Positions 37,545 to 46,855 are shown, counted from the stretch's first letter. The stretch is DNA of 64,000 nt from Dietzia timorensis (GCF_001659785.1 NZ_CP015961.1:682001-746000); one strand, 5' to 3'. Program-made: numbers and translations. Notes: generated by a model not told the origin, from the sequence alone.

Positions 37545-39725
37545 GTGACCATCGCCACTTCGAAGGACCAGACCGATATCCAGTCCTCCATCCGCGCGTG
37601 GGCCAAATCGGCGGACCCCGTGGCTGCGACGCGCGCGCAGGAAACCGATTCGCAGGCGTGGCGGGCGCACTGGCAACAATTGGTCGATCTGGGCCTCACC
37701 TCCGTGGCGATCTCCGAAGAGCGCGGCGGAGCGGGCGCCGAGATCGTCGACCTCGCCTGCATGCTCGAGGAGACCTCGGCCGCTCTCGTCCCGGGCCCGC
37801 TGCTCTCCTCGACCCTCGCCGGCGTGCTCGTGGACCATTGCGGCGGCGCCGTCGCCGAGGCGCACGCAGAGGCGTTGGCGGAGGGTGAGCTGCAGGCGGG
37901 CGTCGTGCTCGCGATCCGCGGCGAGGTTCTCGAGGCCTCGGGAGACACGGTCTCCGGTGACGCCGGCATCGCACTCGGCGGCACCTCCGGCGGCGCCGTG
38001 CTCCTTCCGGTGCGCCGCGACGGAGAGACGGAGTGGCTGTTTCTCGCGCCCGACACCGAGGGCCTCGCCGTCGAATCCGGCACCCCGTTCGACATCTCGG
38101 CGAACTCCGCCCGCGTCCACCTCGATTCGGTGCGGATGACGCCGGAGAACACACTCACCGGCCTGCACACCGAGCTCGTCCATCATCTCGCGGTCACCCT
38201 GGCGTCCGCCGAGCTCGCCGGCATCGGCGACTACACGCTGCGCACCGCCGTCGAATACGCGAAGATCCGCGAACAGTTCGGAAAGACCATCGGCTCTTTC
38301 CAGTCCATCAAGCACCTCGCGGCGAACATGCTGTGCCGTACGGAGGAGATCCGCGCGCTGGCCTGGGACGCGGCCGTCGCTGCCGGCGAGGCCCTCCGCT
38401 CCGGGGACAGCGAACTCGACATCTCCGCCGCGACCGCCGGCGCGCTGGCATTCGATCTCGCCGTGCGCAACGCGCAGGACTGTATCCAGATCCTCGGCGG
38501 CATCGGCTACACCTTCGAGCACGAGGCCCACTTCTACCTGCGCAAGGCCGCCGGATTGCGGCAGGCGATCGGTGGCTCCTCGCACTGGCGGCGCGAACTT
38601 GCCGCCCGCACCCTCGCCGGGCGCCGCCGCCACCTCACCATCGACCTGTCCGAGATCGAGGGTATCGACGACACCCGCGCCGAGGTGCGCGCGCTCGTCG
38701 CCGATGTCGCCGCGGCTCCCGAAGGGGAAGCCCGTCGCCGTGCGCTTGCGGACAGTGGCCTGTTCATGCCGCACCTGCCCGAGCCGTATGGTCGCGGCGC
38801 TTCGGCCGCGGAGCAGCTCGTCATCGATGAGGAGCTCGGCGCAGCGCAGGTCGCGCGCCACGACATCACCATCGGAGGTTGGGCGGTGCCGACCATCTTG
38901 TCCGCCGCTCCGCAGCACGCCGATCAGTTCGTCCGCCCGACGATGTCGGGCGATCTCAAGTGGTGCCAGCTGTTCTCCGAACCGGGCGCGGGCTCGGACC
39001 TCGCCGCGCTCACCACGAAGGCCGAGAAGGTTGACGGTGGCTGGAAGATCAACGGCCAGAAGGTGTGGACCTCGCTGGCCCGCGAGGCGGACTGGGCGAT
39101 GTGCCTCGCCCGCACCGACCCAGACGCGCCGAAGCACAAGGGGATCAGTTACTTCCTCGTCGACATGAAATCCGAGGGCATCAGCACCTCTCCGTTGCGC
39201 GAGATCACCGGCGAGGCGCTGTTCAACGAGGTGTATCTCGAGGATCTCTTCGTTCCGGACGAGTACCAGATCGGCGAGGTCAATGAGGGGTGGAAGATCG
39301 CCCGCACGACCCTCGCGAACGAGCGCGTCGCGATGGGCGGTGGCTCCTCGCTCGGCGATTCCGTCGAGGAACTCCTCGGGCTCATGCGCGACGCCGGCCT
39401 CGATTCGGATCCGGTCACCCTCGACGCGCTCGGCCGCCACGTCGCGGACGCGGTCGCCGGCTCGCTTCTCGATCTGCGTACGGCGATCCGGTCGCTCGAG
39501 GGCAACGGCCCCGGCGCCGAGTCCGCGGTCCGCAAGATCGTTGGCGTCCGCCACCGCCAGGACGTCGCCGAGTTCGCCTACGAGCTCGTCGGAGAGGCCG
39601 GATTCGACTTCACCGAACAGGGCCGGAAATTCCTCATGGTGCGCTGTCTGTCCATCGCGGGCGGCACCGAACAGGTGCTGCTCAACGTCGCCGGCGAGCG
39701 CATCCTCGGCCTGCCCCGCGGATAA
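37545..39725 (+). CDS. fadE34: Two-domain acyl-CoA dehydrogenase FadE34 (ChsE3-like)
   Basis: Flavoenzyme of sterol side-chain beta-oxidation; FadE34 desaturates steroid-CoA thioesters with a C5 side chain. The 726 residues contain two acyl-CoA dehydrogenase halves. The N-half (about 1-350; YAKIREQFGKTIGSFQSIKH, IQILGGIGYTFEHE) has the flavin/adenine region, and the C-half (about 351-726; CQLFSEPGAGSDLAAL, KINGQKVWTS, SIAGGTEQVLLNVAGE) has the substrate region. This is the M. tuberculosis Rv3573c architecture, and both are divergent from kstR. Start is GTG at 37545 with GAGGAGAG upstream. First gene of a four-gene operon. Confidence 0.92.
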   Translation: MTIATSKDQTDIQSSIRAWAKSADPVAATRAQETDSQAWRAHWQQLVDLGLTSVAISEERGGAGAEIVDLACMLEETSAALVPGPLLSSTLAGVLVDHCGGAVAEAHAEALAEGELQAGVVLAIRGEVLEASGDTVSGDAGIALGGTSGGAVLLPVRRDGETEWLFLAPDTEGLAVESGTPFDISANSARVHLDSVRMTPENTLTGLHTELVHHLAVTLASAELAGIGDYTLRTAVEYAKIREQFGKTIGSFQSIKHLAANMLCRTEEIRALAWDAAVAAGEALRSGDSELDISAATAGALAFDLAVRNAQDCIQILGGIGYTFEHEAHFYLRKAAGLRQAIGGSSHWRRELAARTLAGRRRHLTIDLSEIEGIDDTRAEVRALVADVAAAPEGEARRRALADSGLFMPHLPEPYGRGASAAEQLVIDEELGAAQVARHDITIGGWAVPTILSAAPQHADQFVRPTMSGDLKWCQLFSEPGAGSDLAALTTKAEKVDGGWKINGQKVWTSLAREADWAMCLARTDPDAPKHKGISYFLVDMKSEGISTSPLREITGEALFNEVYLEDLFVPDEYQIGEVNEGWKIARTTLANERVAMGGGSSLGDSVEELLGLMRDAGLDSDPVTLDALGRHVADAVAGSLLDLRTAIRSLEGNGPGAESAVRKIVGVRHRQDVAEFAYELVGEAGFDFTEQGRKFLMVRCLSIAGGTEQVLLNVAGERILGLPRG

Positions 39726-39751
39726 CGACCACTGCCCGAAGCGGAGGACTC

Positions 39752-42058
39752 ATGGACTTTTCCCGAAACGATACTCAGGCCGCGGTCGCCGAGGCGGTGG
39801 CGGGCGCACTCAACAGCGCTGCGCCGTCCGAGGAGCTCCTCACGGCGCTCCCGAGCCGCTCGAGCGATGATGCGGGCTTCGACGAGAAGCTGTGGAGCGC
39901 CTTTGCCTCGGGCGGGTTGCTCGATCTCGCACTTCCCGAATCCCTTGGTGGCGATGAGCTCACGGTCGCGGACGTCGCCGTCGCGCTCGAGGAGGTCGGT
40001 CGCGCGGGGGCGATAATCCCCGCGACCGAAACCCTCGGTTTCGGCATCGCGCCGATCGTCGCCTTCGGCACCGCGGAGCAGCGATCCCGACTCCTCGAGG
40101 ACATGTCCTTCGGGCCCATTCTCACCGCCGCGTGCGGAGAACCGGGCGCTCCGATGACGACGGAGCCGCGAACCCGCCTCGACGCAGGCGCCCTCCACGG
40201 CGTCGTGACGGGAGTGCGCTTCGCCGCACAGGCTCGGACCATCCTCGTTCCCACCGCCGACGGAACCATCGCGGCCGTCGCGCCGGACGCCCCCGGGGTC
40301 TCGCTTACACCGACCCTCGGCAGCCTCGGCGTCCCCGAGTACGCGGTCTCGTTCGATGGGGCCGAGGTCCAAGAGATCCTCACCGGCGACGGCGACACAC
40401 TGGTTCCGCGACTGCGCGCCCTGCAGCGCGCGGCAATCCTCGCGAGTGCTGACGGCCTCGTCTCCGGGGCGCTGGCGATGACCGCCGAGTATCTCAAGGG
40501 CCGGGAGCAGTTCGGGCGCCCGCTCGGAGCGTTCCAGGCGGTTCAGCAGGAGCTCGCGGACGTTTACGTCGTCGCGCAGAACATGCACAACCTCTCCACC
40601 AGCGTGAACTGGCGTCTCGCGGCGGGTCTCGCGGGCGAGAGCGACCGATACGCTGCAGACGAGTACATCGCTGCGTGGTGGCTCGCGAGCGAGGGTCCGC
40701 GAGCGATGCAGCTGCTCCACCACCTGCACGGCGGCGTCGGTGTGGACATCACGTATCCGATGTTCCGCTACTTCTCCGGCCTCAAGGACCTCGCCCGCCT
40801 CGCCGGCGGTGCCGAACTCAACCTCGACGCGGTAGCGGCGAGCGAGGCCTCCCCGAACTCAGCCTCGCCCACCGAGGCGGGCGATGAGATGTTCATCGAC
40901 CTCACCGAACCTCAGCGTGCGCTCCAGACCGAACTGCGCGAGTACTTCGGCGGGCTCATCTCCCCCGAGGAGGCCGCCGACATGGCGACCACCCGCCACG
41001 GTGAGACCTATCGCAAGGTCATCCGCCGGATGGGGGAGGACGGCCGTCTGGGTGTCGGCTGGCCGAAGGAATTCGGCGGCAAGGGCTTCGGCCCGATCGA
41101 ACAGCAGATCTTCACCAACGAGGCGAACCGCGCGGACGTGCCGCTGCCCTCGGTCACCCTGCAGACGGTCGGACCGACTCTACAGAAGTACGGAACCGAG
41201 AAGCAGAAGGAGAAGTTCCTTCCTGGCATCCTCGCCGGCACCGTCCATTTCGCCATCGGTTACTCCGAACCCGACGCCGGAACCGATCTCGCCTCTCTGC
41301 GCACCACCGCGAAAAAGGACGAGGCCACCGGAGATTGGATCATCAACGGCCAGAAGATGTGGACCACCGGCGGACACGACGCCGACTACATCTGGCTCGC
41401 CGCCCGCACCGGCACCCCGGAGTCGCGCCACAAGGGCCTCACGATCTTCATCGTCGACACCTCCGACCCGGGCTTCTCGTTTACCCCGATCATCACCGCC
41501 GACGGTGCGCACCACGTGAACGCGACCTACTACTCGGACGTGCGGGTGCCCGCGGACATGGTCGTCGGGGAGGTCGACGGCGGCTGGAAAATGCTCACGA
41601 CCCAGCTCAATCACGAACGCGTCATGCTCGCTCCCGCCGGCCGTCTCGGTCTCTACCTGGACCGCTTGCGCCGATGGGCGGACACATCCACCCATGACGT
41701 CGGGCGCCGCGCCGAGCAGCCGGCCGTGCGCGCCGGCCTCGCCGAAATCCAGGCGCTCTACCGCATCAACGAGTTGCTCAACTGGCAGGTCGGGGCGACA
41801 GGAGACAACCCGTCGATGGGAGACTCGGCTGCCTCGAAGGTCTTCGCGACCGAGCGGATCCAGCATGTCGGCCGGCTCATCGAGGAGCTTCTCGGGCGGT
41901 ACGGCAACCCGGCCGAACCCGCCGATGCGGAGTTCGCCCGCTGGCTCGACATGATGATCAAGCGAAACGTCGTCATCACCTTCGGCGGCGGGGTCAATGA
42001 GGTCATGCGCGAGCTGGTCTGCATGGGCGGGCTCGGAATGCCGCGGACGGCCAGGTAG
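39752..42058 (+). CDS. chsE1-chsE2: Fused ChsE1-ChsE2 acyl-CoA dehydrogenase
   Basis: Desaturates the three-carbon (propionate) side chain of steroid-CoA intermediates. In M. tuberculosis this is an alpha2-beta2 complex of FadE28 (ChsE1) and FadE29 (ChsE2), encoded separately. Here residues 1-360 resemble FadE28 (MDFSRNDTQAAVAEAV; KGREQFGRPLGAFQAVQQ; HHLHGGVGVDITYPM). Residues 380-768 resemble FadE29 (MFIDLTEPQRALQTELREYF; GPIEQQIF; SEPDAGTDLASLRTT; ITFGGGVNEVMREL). A Ser/Pro/Glu-rich linker (about 361-379) joins them without a stop or frameshift. M380 (40889) is a possible internal start. RBS GGAGG precedes ATG 39752. Confidence 0.92.
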   Translation: MDFSRNDTQAAVAEAVAGALNSAAPSEELLTALPSRSSDDAGFDEKLWSAFASGGLLDLALPESLGGDELTVADVAVALEEVGRAGAIIPATETLGFGIAPIVAFGTAEQRSRLLEDMSFGPILTAACGEPGAPMTTEPRTRLDAGALHGVVTGVRFAAQARTILVPTADGTIAAVAPDAPGVSLTPTLGSLGVPEYAVSFDGAEVQEILTGDGDTLVPRLRALQRAAILASADGLVSGALAMTAEYLKGREQFGRPLGAFQAVQQELADVYVVAQNMHNLSTSVNWRLAAGLAGESDRYAADEYIAAWWLASEGPRAMQLLHHLHGGVGVDITYPMFRYFSGLKDLARLAGGAELNLDAVAASEASPNSASPTEAGDEMFIDLTEPQRALQTELREYFGGLISPEEAADMATTRHGETYRKVIRRMGEDGRLGVGWPKEFGGKGFGPIEQQIFTNEANRADVPLPSVTLQTVGPTLQKYGTEKQKEKFLPGILAGTVHFAIGYSEPDAGTDLASLRTTAKKDEATGDWIINGQKMWTTGGHDADYIWLAARTGTPESRHKGLTIFIVDTSDPGFSFTPIITADGAHHVNATYYSDVRVPADMVVGEVDGGWKMLTTQLNHERVMLAPAGRLGLYLDRLRRWADTSTHDVGRRAEQPAVRAGLAEIQALYRINELLNWQVGATGDNPSMGDSAASKVFATERIQHVGRLIEELLGRYGNPAEPADAEFARWLDMMIKRNVVITFGGGVNEVMRELVCMGGLGMPRTAR

Positions 42059-42072
42059 AGGAGAACACGACG

Positions 42073-43569
42073 ATGACTACCGACCAGCACACAGAACAAC
42101 AGAACGCGCGGATCGAAAAGTTCGCTGCCGATGTTCGGGCCGACGGACCGAGCTCGCGCCGCAGCGCGCGCGACCCGATCAACATGCCGATGATCCGCAA
42201 CTGGACCGAGGCGATCGGCGACGAGAACCCGATCTACGAGTCCACCGACGCCGCTCGCGCCGCCGGGCACGAGGGCATCGTCGCACCGCCCGCGATGGCG
42301 CAGGTGTGGACGATGCGCGGGCTCGGGCGCAGCTGGTCCGACGACGACCCCCTCGCGCGGATGACCTACTTCCTCGACGAGGAGGGCTTTACTTCCGTAG
42401 TGGCGACGAACTGCGATCAGAAGTACCACCGCTACACCAGGCCTGGCGAGGAGGTCACGGTGGATTCCGAGCTGACCGACGTCGTCGGGCCGAAGACCAC
42501 GGGCCTGGGTACCGGCTGGTTCTTCACCACCCACTCGACGTGGCGGGTCGGCGAGGAGAAGGTCGCCGAAATGGACTTCCGAATCCTCAAGTTCGCCCCG
42601 CCCGCAGCCGGAGACAAGCCGCGCGCGGGCGGCGCCGACAAGGGATCGGGACGTCCGGCGTCAGAGGCGATCGTGTCCTCTCTCGGCGCCGATACCTCGG
42701 ACCTCGTGCCGGGTAAGGTGCTTCGTCCGAGCGTTTCGCAGGACACCCGCTTCTTCTGGGACGGGGTCCGCGCGCACGAGCTACGCATACAGAAGCGCCC
42801 CGACGGTTCGCTACAGCATCCGCCTGTTCCCGCACTGTGGAAGGATAAGAGCGAGGAGACCGATTACGTCGTTTCCTCGGGGCGCGGCACGGTGTTCTCG
42901 TTCGTCGTGCACCACGCTCCGCGGGTGCCCGGTCGCACACGCTTCCCGTTCGTCATCGCGCTCATCGAACTCGACGAGGGCGTTCGCATGCTCGGCGAGC
43001 TCCGAGGTATCGACCCTGCAGATGTGGAGATCGGTCTCGAGGTCTGCGCCGAGTTTCTCGATATGCCCGGCGATGATTCGCCGGACGCGCAGCCGGGCAC
43101 GGAGCCGTGGACGCTCTACGCCTTTGCGCCCGCTACGCCTGTCGAGAAGACGGTGCCGGCGACGCCGCCGGCGGTAGCGGTGGGGCAGCGGCTGCCGGAG
43201 CTACGAATTGCCGGCACGCCGACGTTCATCGTGTCGACCGCGCTCGCCACGCGCGATTTCCAGGACGTGCACCATGACCGGGACCTCGCCCACGCAAAGG
43301 GTTCGAAGGACATCTTCGTCAACATCCTCACCGACACCGGGCTCGTCGAGCGCTATGTCACCGACTGGGCCGGCCAGCGCGCCCGCGTGCGCTCGGTAGC
43401 ACTTCGGCTCGGCGTGCCCTGGTATGCGTACGACACTCTCGCCCTGTCGGGCACGGTGGAGAGCGTCGACCCAAGTGGGCTCGTGACCTGCAAGGTGGTG
43501 GGCACCGACTCTCTCGGAGCGCACGTCACCGCGACGGTGGAACTGACGATGGACGAGGCGAAGGGTTAG
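42073..43569 (+). CDS. chsH2-chsH1: Fused ChsH2-ChsH1 steroid enoyl-CoA hydratase with DUF35 domain
   Basis: Hydrates the C17 propenoyl-CoA side chain made by ChsE1-ChsE2. In M. tuberculosis ChsH2 (MaoC-like plus DUF35) and ChsH1 (MaoC-like) are separate proteins. Here residues about 1-180 are the ChsH2 hot-dog domain, 195-355 the DUF35 domain that partners Ltp2, and 370-498 the catalytic ChsH1 hot-dog domain with hydratase motif ATRDFQDVHHDRD. A Pro/Ala/Thr linker joins the parts. The DUF35 N-terminal segment (DGSLQHPPVPALW) has no cysteines, so a zinc ribbon cannot form there. RBS GAGGAG precedes ATG 42073, 14 bp after the previous stop. Confidence 0.92.
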   Translation: MTTDQHTEQQNARIEKFAADVRADGPSSRRSARDPINMPMIRNWTEAIGDENPIYESTDAARAAGHEGIVAPPAMAQVWTMRGLGRSWSDDDPLARMTYFLDEEGFTSVVATNCDQKYHRYTRPGEEVTVDSELTDVVGPKTTGLGTGWFFTTHSTWRVGEEKVAEMDFRILKFAPPAAGDKPRAGGADKGSGRPASEAIVSSLGADTSDLVPGKVLRPSVSQDTRFFWDGVRAHELRIQKRPDGSLQHPPVPALWKDKSEETDYVVSSGRGTVFSFVVHHAPRVPGRTRFPFVIALIELDEGVRMLGELRGIDPADVEIGLEVCAEFLDMPGDDSPDAQPGTEPWTLYAFAPATPVEKTVPATPPAVAVGQRLPELRIAGTPTFIVSTALATRDFQDVHHDRDLAHAKGSKDIFVNILTDTGLVERYVTDWAGQRARVRSVALRLGVPWYAYDTLALSGTVESVDPSGLVTCKVVGTDSLGAHVTATVELTMDEAKG

Positions 43570-43572
43570 CAC

Positions 43573-44769
43573 ATGAGCGCGAACATTTCAGACCGTACGC
43601 TCGCGGGTCGAGCATCGATCGCCGGGATCGGAGCGACCGATTTCTCCAAGGATTCGGGACGCTCGGAGCTGCGCCTCGCGGCCGAGGCGGTGACCGCCGC
43701 CCTCGACGACGCGGGCCTCACCCCGGGAGATGTCGACGGTCTCGTCTCGTTCACGATGGATACGAACACCGAGATAGCAGTGGCGCGCGCTTCGGGGATC
43801 GGCGAGCTGAAGTTCTTCTCCCGCATCCACTACGGTGGCGGCGCCGCGGCGGCGACCGTGCAGCAGGCCGCCATGGCCGTCGCGACGGGCGTCGCTGAGG
43901 TCGTCGTCTGCTACCGCGCCTTCAACGAGCGGTCCGGCATGCGCTTCGGCCAGGTCAATTCCTCGCTCGTGCAGCAGGTCAATTCCTCGGGCACGGACAA
44001 CGCATTCAGCTACCCCCACGGCCTGTCGACTCCCGCCGGGTTCGTCGCCATGGTTGCGCAGCGATACATGCACGACTACGGGGCGACCAGCGAGGACTTC
44101 GGGCGCATCGCCGTTGCCGACCGTAAGCATGCCGCCAACAACCCCAATGCCTTCTTCCACGGCAAACCGATCACGCTCGCCGAGCACCAGTCCTCGCGAT
44201 TCATCGCCGAGCCACTACATCTGTTGGATTGCTGCCAGGAGTCCGACGGCGGAGTCGCGATCGTCGTCACCACCCCTGAGCGCGCCAAGGACCTGCGCCA
44301 GGCGCCCGTCACCGTCGCCGCGTCGGCCTCCGGTGCGGGACCGGACCAATACATTATGACGTCGTACTACCGACCCGAGCTGGCGTCACTGCCCGAGATG
44401 GGCCTTGTGGGGCGGCAGCTCTGGGGGCAGGCGGGATTCGGCCCCGCGGATGTCGACGCGGCGATTCTCTACGACCACTTCACCCCGTACGTGCTCATGC
44501 AGCTCGAGGAGCTCGGCTTCTGCGGGCGTGGAGAGGCGCCGGACTTCGTGCGCCAGGACGGCGTCTTCGATGTCGACGGCGCGCTCCCGCTCAACACGCA
44601 CGGCGGCCAACTCGGCGAAGCCTATATCCACGGCATGAACGGAATCGCCGAGGGCGTCCGCCAGTTACGGGGAACCTCGGTCAATCAGGTGTCCGGCGCG
44701 GAACGAGTCCTCGTCACCGCAGGCACGGGCGTGCCGACTTCGGGCCTCGTACTCACCGCTGGGGGCTAG
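43573..44769 (+). CDS. ltp2: Thiolase-like steroid retro-aldolase Ltp2
   Basis: Cleaves the hydrated side-chain CoA ester to a C17-ketosteroid and propionyl-CoA, ending side-chain removal, in complex with the ChsH2 DUF35 domain. The 398 residues have the lipid-transfer/thiolase fold: IAGIGATDFSKDSGRSELRL, YGGGAAAATVQQAAMAV (no cysteine where a thiolase nucleophile would sit), and NTHGGQLGEAYIHGMNGI near the end. The start ATG at 43573 is three bases after the chsH stop. Its stop overlaps that of the convergent CDF gene by 4 bp, so it closes the operon. Confidence 0.92.
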   Translation: MSANISDRTLAGRASIAGIGATDFSKDSGRSELRLAAEAVTAALDDAGLTPGDVDGLVSFTMDTNTEIAVARASGIGELKFFSRIHYGGGAAAATVQQAAMAVATGVAEVVVCYRAFNERSGMRFGQVNSSLVQQVNSSGTDNAFSYPHGLSTPAGFVAMVAQRYMHDYGATSEDFGRIAVADRKHAANNPNAFFHGKPITLAEHQSSRFIAEPLHLLDCCQESDGGVAIVVTTPERAKDLRQAPVTVAASASGAGPDQYIMTSYYRPELASLPEMGLVGRQLWGQAGFGPADVDAAILYDHFTPYVLMQLEELGFCGRGEAPDFVRQDGVFDVDGALPLNTHGGQLGEAYIHGMNGIAEGVRQLRGTSVNQVSGAERVLVTAGTGVPTSGLVLTAGG

Positions 44770-45686
44770 TGGACGAGCCGCTCGCGAGAGCTGTGCTCGG
44801 CGGTCTCGAGCTGGAACGTCGCGTGCCCGACGGGGATGTCGAAATGGGAGGCGACGCAGGTTTGTAGGTCCGCGAGTATTTCCATCGCGTGGCCGTCGCG
44901 CATGCACTCGTTGCGGATGACGACATGGCCGGTGATAACCGGTACGCCCGTCGCGATGAGTTCGGCGTGGAGATCGTGCACGTCCTCGACGTGGTCCATC
45001 GACAACATGTGCTCGCGAACCTCTCGCAGGTCGAGGCCCTTCGGAGTCGACGCGAGCAGGACGTGGACGGTATCTCGGAGCAGGACGATCGTGCGAGGAA
45101 CAATGAGCGCGCCGATGAATAGCGAGGCGATGGCGTCCGCCCGCGTCCACCCGGTCGTCGCGATGACGACCGCGCCGATGATGACGGCAACCGAGCCGAG
45201 CGCGTCATTGAGCACCTCGAGGAAGGCCGCCCGCAGGTTGAAGCTGTTCGATCGGCTGGAGGACAGAATCGCGAGAGCGACGATGTTGCCGGCGAGACCC
45301 GCGATGCCGAACCACAGCATCGGCCCATGCGCGACCTCGGGCGCGGAGAGTAGGCGCCGCACGGCCTCGACGAGAACGAATACGCCGATCGATAGCAGGA
45401 TGAGCGCCTGCACGGCCGCCGCGATGACTTCCGCGCGCTTGAATCCCCAGGTTCGTTTCATCGTCGGCGGGCGTAGCGCCAGCGAGGCGGCGACCAGCGC
45501 GATGACGAGCCCCATCGCGTCCGTGAGCATGTGTCCGGCATCGGCGAGTAGCGCGAGCGAGCCAGACCAGGCGGCACCGATGATGCCGACGGTCATAATG
45601 GACAACGTGACGGCTAACGCCGCCGTGAGCCTCTTGCGGTCGCTCACCCCATGGGCGTGGGAATGGCCGTGAGAATGGTCGTGCAC
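44766..45686 (-). CDS. Cation diffusion facilitator (zinc/cobalt exporter)
   Basis: Membrane antiporter expelling divalent metals. A His-rich N-terminus (HDHSHGHSHAHG) precedes six transmembrane helices. The metal site of helix 2 is intact (HMLTD), but helix 5 reads FLEVLNDALGS, with glutamate where many zinc CDFs have histidine (HVLGD), which could change metal choice. A cytoplasmic C-terminal domain follows (HVEDVHDLHAELIATG, HVVIRNEC). Start GTG at 45686 follows GGAGGGAGG. Length 306. It is unrelated to the neighbouring sterol operon. Confidence 0.9.
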   Translation of the reverse strand: MHDHSHGHSHAHGVSDRKRLTAALAVTLSIMTVGIIGAAWSGSLALLADAGHMLTDAMGLVIALVAASLALRPPTMKRTWGFKRAEVIAAAVQALILLSIGVFVLVEAVRRLLSAPEVAHGPMLWFGIAGLAGNIVALAILSSSRSNSFNLRAAFLEVLNDALGSVAVIIGAVVIATTGWTRADAIASLFIGALIVPRTIVLLRDTVHVLLASTPKGLDLREVREHMLSMDHVEDVHDLHAELIATGVPVITGHVVIRNECMRDGHAMEILADLQTCVASHFDIPVGHATFQLETAEHSSRERLVH

Positions 45687-45778
45687 GGTCCTCGCCTCCC
45701 TCCGAACTGCTCTACCGACTCCATGTTAGCCGCAGAACCGGACACGAGGAAGGGTGACCTTACCTCGTGTGGTGCGGT

Positions 45779-46855
45779 TCAGTCGGTCTTCGCACGCATG
45801 AAGGTGCCGACGTTCCGCAACGCTCCCACTGCCTCCGGGATGAGCGGGTGAAAGGCCTGGAAGACGTGGAATTGGTCCGGCCACACCTGCAGCGTCGAGT
45901 CGACTCCGGAGGCGACCAGCCGCTCGTGGAGCAGCTCGATACCGCCGGCGAAAATCTCCGCGCCACCACACTGGATGAGAAACGGCGGCCATTCGCTCGA
46001 GAAATTGAGGTTGACCGGTGAGATTCGCGGGTCGTCGGGATCGAGCCCGGGGGCATAGAGATCCCGAGACTTCTCGACCAGCCCGATCGCGAGGAACGGG
46101 TCCTTGCGTTCCATGTCCCGGCTCGTCATGTCCGCGAGATTCATGTCCACCCACGGAGAAAGCAGGACGACGCCGGCGGGCGTCGGCTCTCCGGCGTCAA
46201 CAAGATGATTGGTGAGCTGGAGTGCGAGGTTTCCACCCGCCGAGTCGCCCGCGAAGATGATGTTCTCGGGGCTGTACCCCTGGCCGAGGATCCACTCGTA
46301 ACTGGCGATGGCGTCCTCGATCGCCGCGGGGAACTGATGTTCCGGGGCGAGCCGATAGTCGGGGAGGATCGTGGGCGCGCCGAGCTCGCGGGCCAGGCGG
46401 GCAGCGAGAAACTTGTGGGACCAGGGCGAGCCGAATGTGAAGCCGCCGCCGTGGAGCATGAAGACGAGCTTGTCGGAGGTGAAGAACCGGTGACGTCCGA
46501 CCCAGAGGCCGGGCACGGGGCCGGTGTTGTCCCAATTCCCCGAGGTCTCGAGCGCGCCGGCGCGGCCTATCCCATTGGTCATCGTGCGAAGCCGGCCGAG
46601 CGCGCGTTGGTCCGGGGGCATCCGGTCGAGCGCGGGCCGCAGCACGCGGCGCATCGATACCGAGACGATTCTGGAACGCCACGTGGCATTCGGCGGATTC
46701 CGATAAGTGAGTCCGTGAGCACCGGAACGGTACTCGAAAGGGTGCTCGAGCTCGGAGCCATCCGTAGCCACGTCGCTGTCTCGGATCTCCTCGTCGAGCT
46801 CGGAGGATAGGTCGAAATCGCCCGTATCCTGCGAAGAAGCTTCGTACCCGGTCAT
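45779..46855 (-). CDS. Hormone-sensitive-lipase-family alpha/beta hydrolase
   Basis: Predicted carboxylesterase or lipase (alpha/beta hydrolase fold-3). The oxyanion motif HGGGF, nucleophile elbow GDSAGGN, acid residue region PGLDPDDPRISPVN and the catalytic histidine in DQFHVFQAF are all visible. The 358 residues include a 60-residue acidic N-terminal lead and no signal peptide, so it acts inside the cell. AAAGG lies upstream of ATG 46855. It is divergent from a FadD-type ligase with a CRP/GlxR-like box between, suggesting shared control and a role in ester breakdown, possibly of steryl or fatty esters. Confidence 0.88.
   Translation of the reverse strand: MTGYEASSQDTGDFDLSSELDEEIRDSDVATDGSELEHPFEYRSGAHGLTYRNPPNATWRSRIVSVSMRRVLRPALDRMPPDQRALGRLRTMTNGIGRAGALETSGNWDNTGPVPGLWVGRHRFFTSDKLVFMLHGGGFTFGSPWSHKFLAARLARELGAPTILPDYRLAPEHQFPAAIEDAIASYEWILGQGYSPENIIFAGDSAGGNLALQLTNHLVDAGEPTPAGVVLLSPWVDMNLADMTSRDMERKDPFLAIGLVEKSRDLYAPGLDPDDPRISPVNLNFSSEWPPFLIQCGGAEIFAGGIELLHERLVASGVDSTLQVWPDQFHVFQAFHPLIPEAVGALRNVGTFMRAKTD

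Noticed and set aside
39725-43569. Possibility that the fusions are sequencing errors joining separate genes
   Set aside because: Frames are continuous, the linkers are protein-like (Ser/Pro/Glu and Pro/Ala/Thr), and two independent errors in one operon are unlikely; still noted as testable.
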